This document shows, in pieces, positions 63,091 to 64,000 of a stretch of DNA of 64,000 nucleotides. Both the position numbers and the translations under genes were made by a program. The DNA lies in NCBI GenBank assembly GCA_017744715.1, contig JAGIAT010000005.1, positions 186,001 through 250,000 on the forward strand. Reading direction: 5' to 3'. The stretch's first letter is position 1. Each line of letters opens with the position of its first letter. This stretch comes from Niabella sp. (lineage in GTDB: Bacteria > Bacteroidota > Bacteroidia > Chitinophagales > Chitinophagaceae). The notes beneath the pieces were generated by a model. That model did not search any database, was not told where the DNA came from, and saw only the letters and a program-made list of their open reading frames with translations.

Positions 63091-63687
63091 CTATTTTTGA
63101 GTCCGGCTATTGATTTCATCCCGTATAGCAATAGCCCGGATATAATCTTCGTTTTCCAATACCTCATTCAGCAGGGTATTGAGCTCTTCAAGGCTCAGGG
63201 TCTTCAGATCATCCCTCGACGGCTCACTGGTAGTGCCTCCAACGGCTTCTTCCTTTGTTGGCTTGGGCTCTCCCTTCTCATCCATTACAATACCCGCGGT
63301 TTCCAGTATGTTCTCGTACGTATAAATCGGGCATCCGAAACGGACGGCCAGGGCAATGGCGTCGGAAGTGCGGCTGTCGATCTCTACCGTGTCATGATCG
63401 GAAGAACAAATGAGCTTACTAAAAAAGATCCCTTCCTGAAGATCGGAGATGATGATCTCGTGCAGGTCGATATTAAAGGCGACCAGGAAGTTTTTCATCA
63501 GGTCATGAGTCAGTGGCCGGCTGGGATTCATTTTTTCAAGGGCTACCGCAATGGCCTGCGCCTCGAACCCGCCAATCACGATCGGCAGACGCCGCAACCC
63601 ATTTACTTCACCCAGCACAACGGCATAGGAATGGGTTTGCGTAATGCTGTGTGATAAGGCCACAATTTCTAACTCGATTTTTTTCAT
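63091..63687 (-). CDS. Bifunctional nuclease (BFN, DUF151) domain protein
   Basis: A 198-residue cytoplasmic protein. Residues 1 to about 135 form the BFN domain ('YAVVLGEVNGLRRLPIVIGG', 'EAQAIAVALEKMNPSRPLTHDL', 'EIDSRTSDAIALAVRFGCPI'). The tail resembles a UVR motif, with 'SLEELNTLLNEVLENEDYIR' and 'AIAIRDEINSR'. BFN proteins with a UVR tail are common in Bacteroidota and Chlorobi. Nuclease activity has been reported for plant relatives, but the bacterial role is unclear. Confidence 0.92.
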   Translation of the reverse strand: MKKIELEIVALSHSITQTHSYAVVLGEVNGLRRLPIVIGGFEAQAIAVALEKMNPSRPLTHDLMKNFLVAFNIDLHEIIISDLQEGIFFSKLICSSDHDTVEIDSRTSDAIALAVRFGCPIYTYENILETAGIVMDEKGEPKPTKEEAVGGTTSEPSRDDLKTLSLEELNTLLNEVLENEDYIRAIAIRDEINSRTQK

Positions 63688-63723
63688 ATATCACCAATTC
63701 TTAAATACGGGGTATTTAACCGG

Positions 63724-63731
63724 CAAATATA
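63724..63731 (-). promoter_or_regulatory. -7 promoter element of the DUF151-ispE operon
   Basis: TATATTTG on the minus strand (63731-63724) matches TAnnTTTG and lies 36 bases before the DUF151 start codon. A good TTTG at -33 is not seen. Confidence 0.4.
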
Positions 63732-63793
63732 ACCTTTTTACGGTCCATAATGCCGTTTACGGGATAAAAAACAGCGGGCCGGCGTTCCGGTCA

Positions 63794-64000
<207 letters not shown>

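Overview
The window is chromosomal DNA of a Bacteroidota bacterium, most likely a member of the Chitinophagaceae (a Niabella-like genus would fit, but the genus is a guess). The reasons are three SusC genes, each followed by a SusD gene, lipoprotein signal peptides of the Bacteroidota type, a cbb3 oxidase with fused CcoN and CcoO, promoters of the TTTG-N20-TAnnTTTG type used by the Bacteroidota primary sigma factor, and many secreted glycan-active proteins. I found no rRNA, tRNA, CRISPR array, integrase or phage gene.

Layout. (1) 1-12.2 kb, + strand: the end of a polysaccharide utilisation locus for an arabinose-containing plant glycan. It has a SusC (5' end outside the window), a SusD, a GH5-like hydrolase, three GH43 enzymes (one fused to Asp-box propeller repeats), a GH127 beta-L-arabinofuranosidase and a lipoprotein aldose 1-epimerase, closed by a strong terminator. 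(2) 12.7-33.4 kb, + strand: a 20-kb, 12-gene operon behind a good promoter and a structured leader of about 300 nt. It encodes two SusC/SusD pairs, two fasciclin-domain lipoproteins (one with a discoidin domain), a DUF5007-like lipoprotein, a TIG/delta-60 propeller protein, an M60-like protein, a phosphodiesterase-like protein, a DUF1735-type protein and a phosphodiester-glycosidase-like protein. The last three enzyme-like folds have lost or altered their active-site residues, so the operon looks like a surface binding and uptake machine built partly from pseudo-enzymes. This is the best candidate for an undescribed system in the window.

(3) 33.6-38.1 kb: a small secreted protein, an ApbE flavin transferase, a GH20 hexosaminidase and a cyclophilin. 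(4) 38.1-39.0 kb: a RAYT (REP-associated tyrosine transposase) gene flanked by two different tandem arrays of palindromes, with a third palindrome inside the gene. (5) 39.0-42.0 kb, - strand: groES-like and cupin genes, then a BlaI/M56 regulator-protease pair with a candidate operator. (6) 42.2-51.0 kb, + strand: a complete cbb3 cytochrome oxidase assembly and structural cluster, ccoI-ccoS-ccoNO-ccoQ-ccoP-ccoG-ccoH-SafE-like.

(7) 51.0-57.0 kb: a SirB1-like transglutaminase-fold protein, an MscS channel, a sulfatase broken by one extra A in an A8 run, a DUF1080 protein and an intact convergent sulfatase. (8) 57.1-59.2 kb, - strand: an ECF sigma factor and an anti-sigma factor whose periplasmic part carries SusC N-terminal and plug motifs in rearranged order and a TonB-C-like end. 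(9) 59.4-64 kb: a candidate structured small RNA, a small membrane protein, and housekeeping genes: a VIT1/CCC1-like protein, rocD, ispE, a bifunctional-nuclease (DUF151) protein and the 3' end of pgi.
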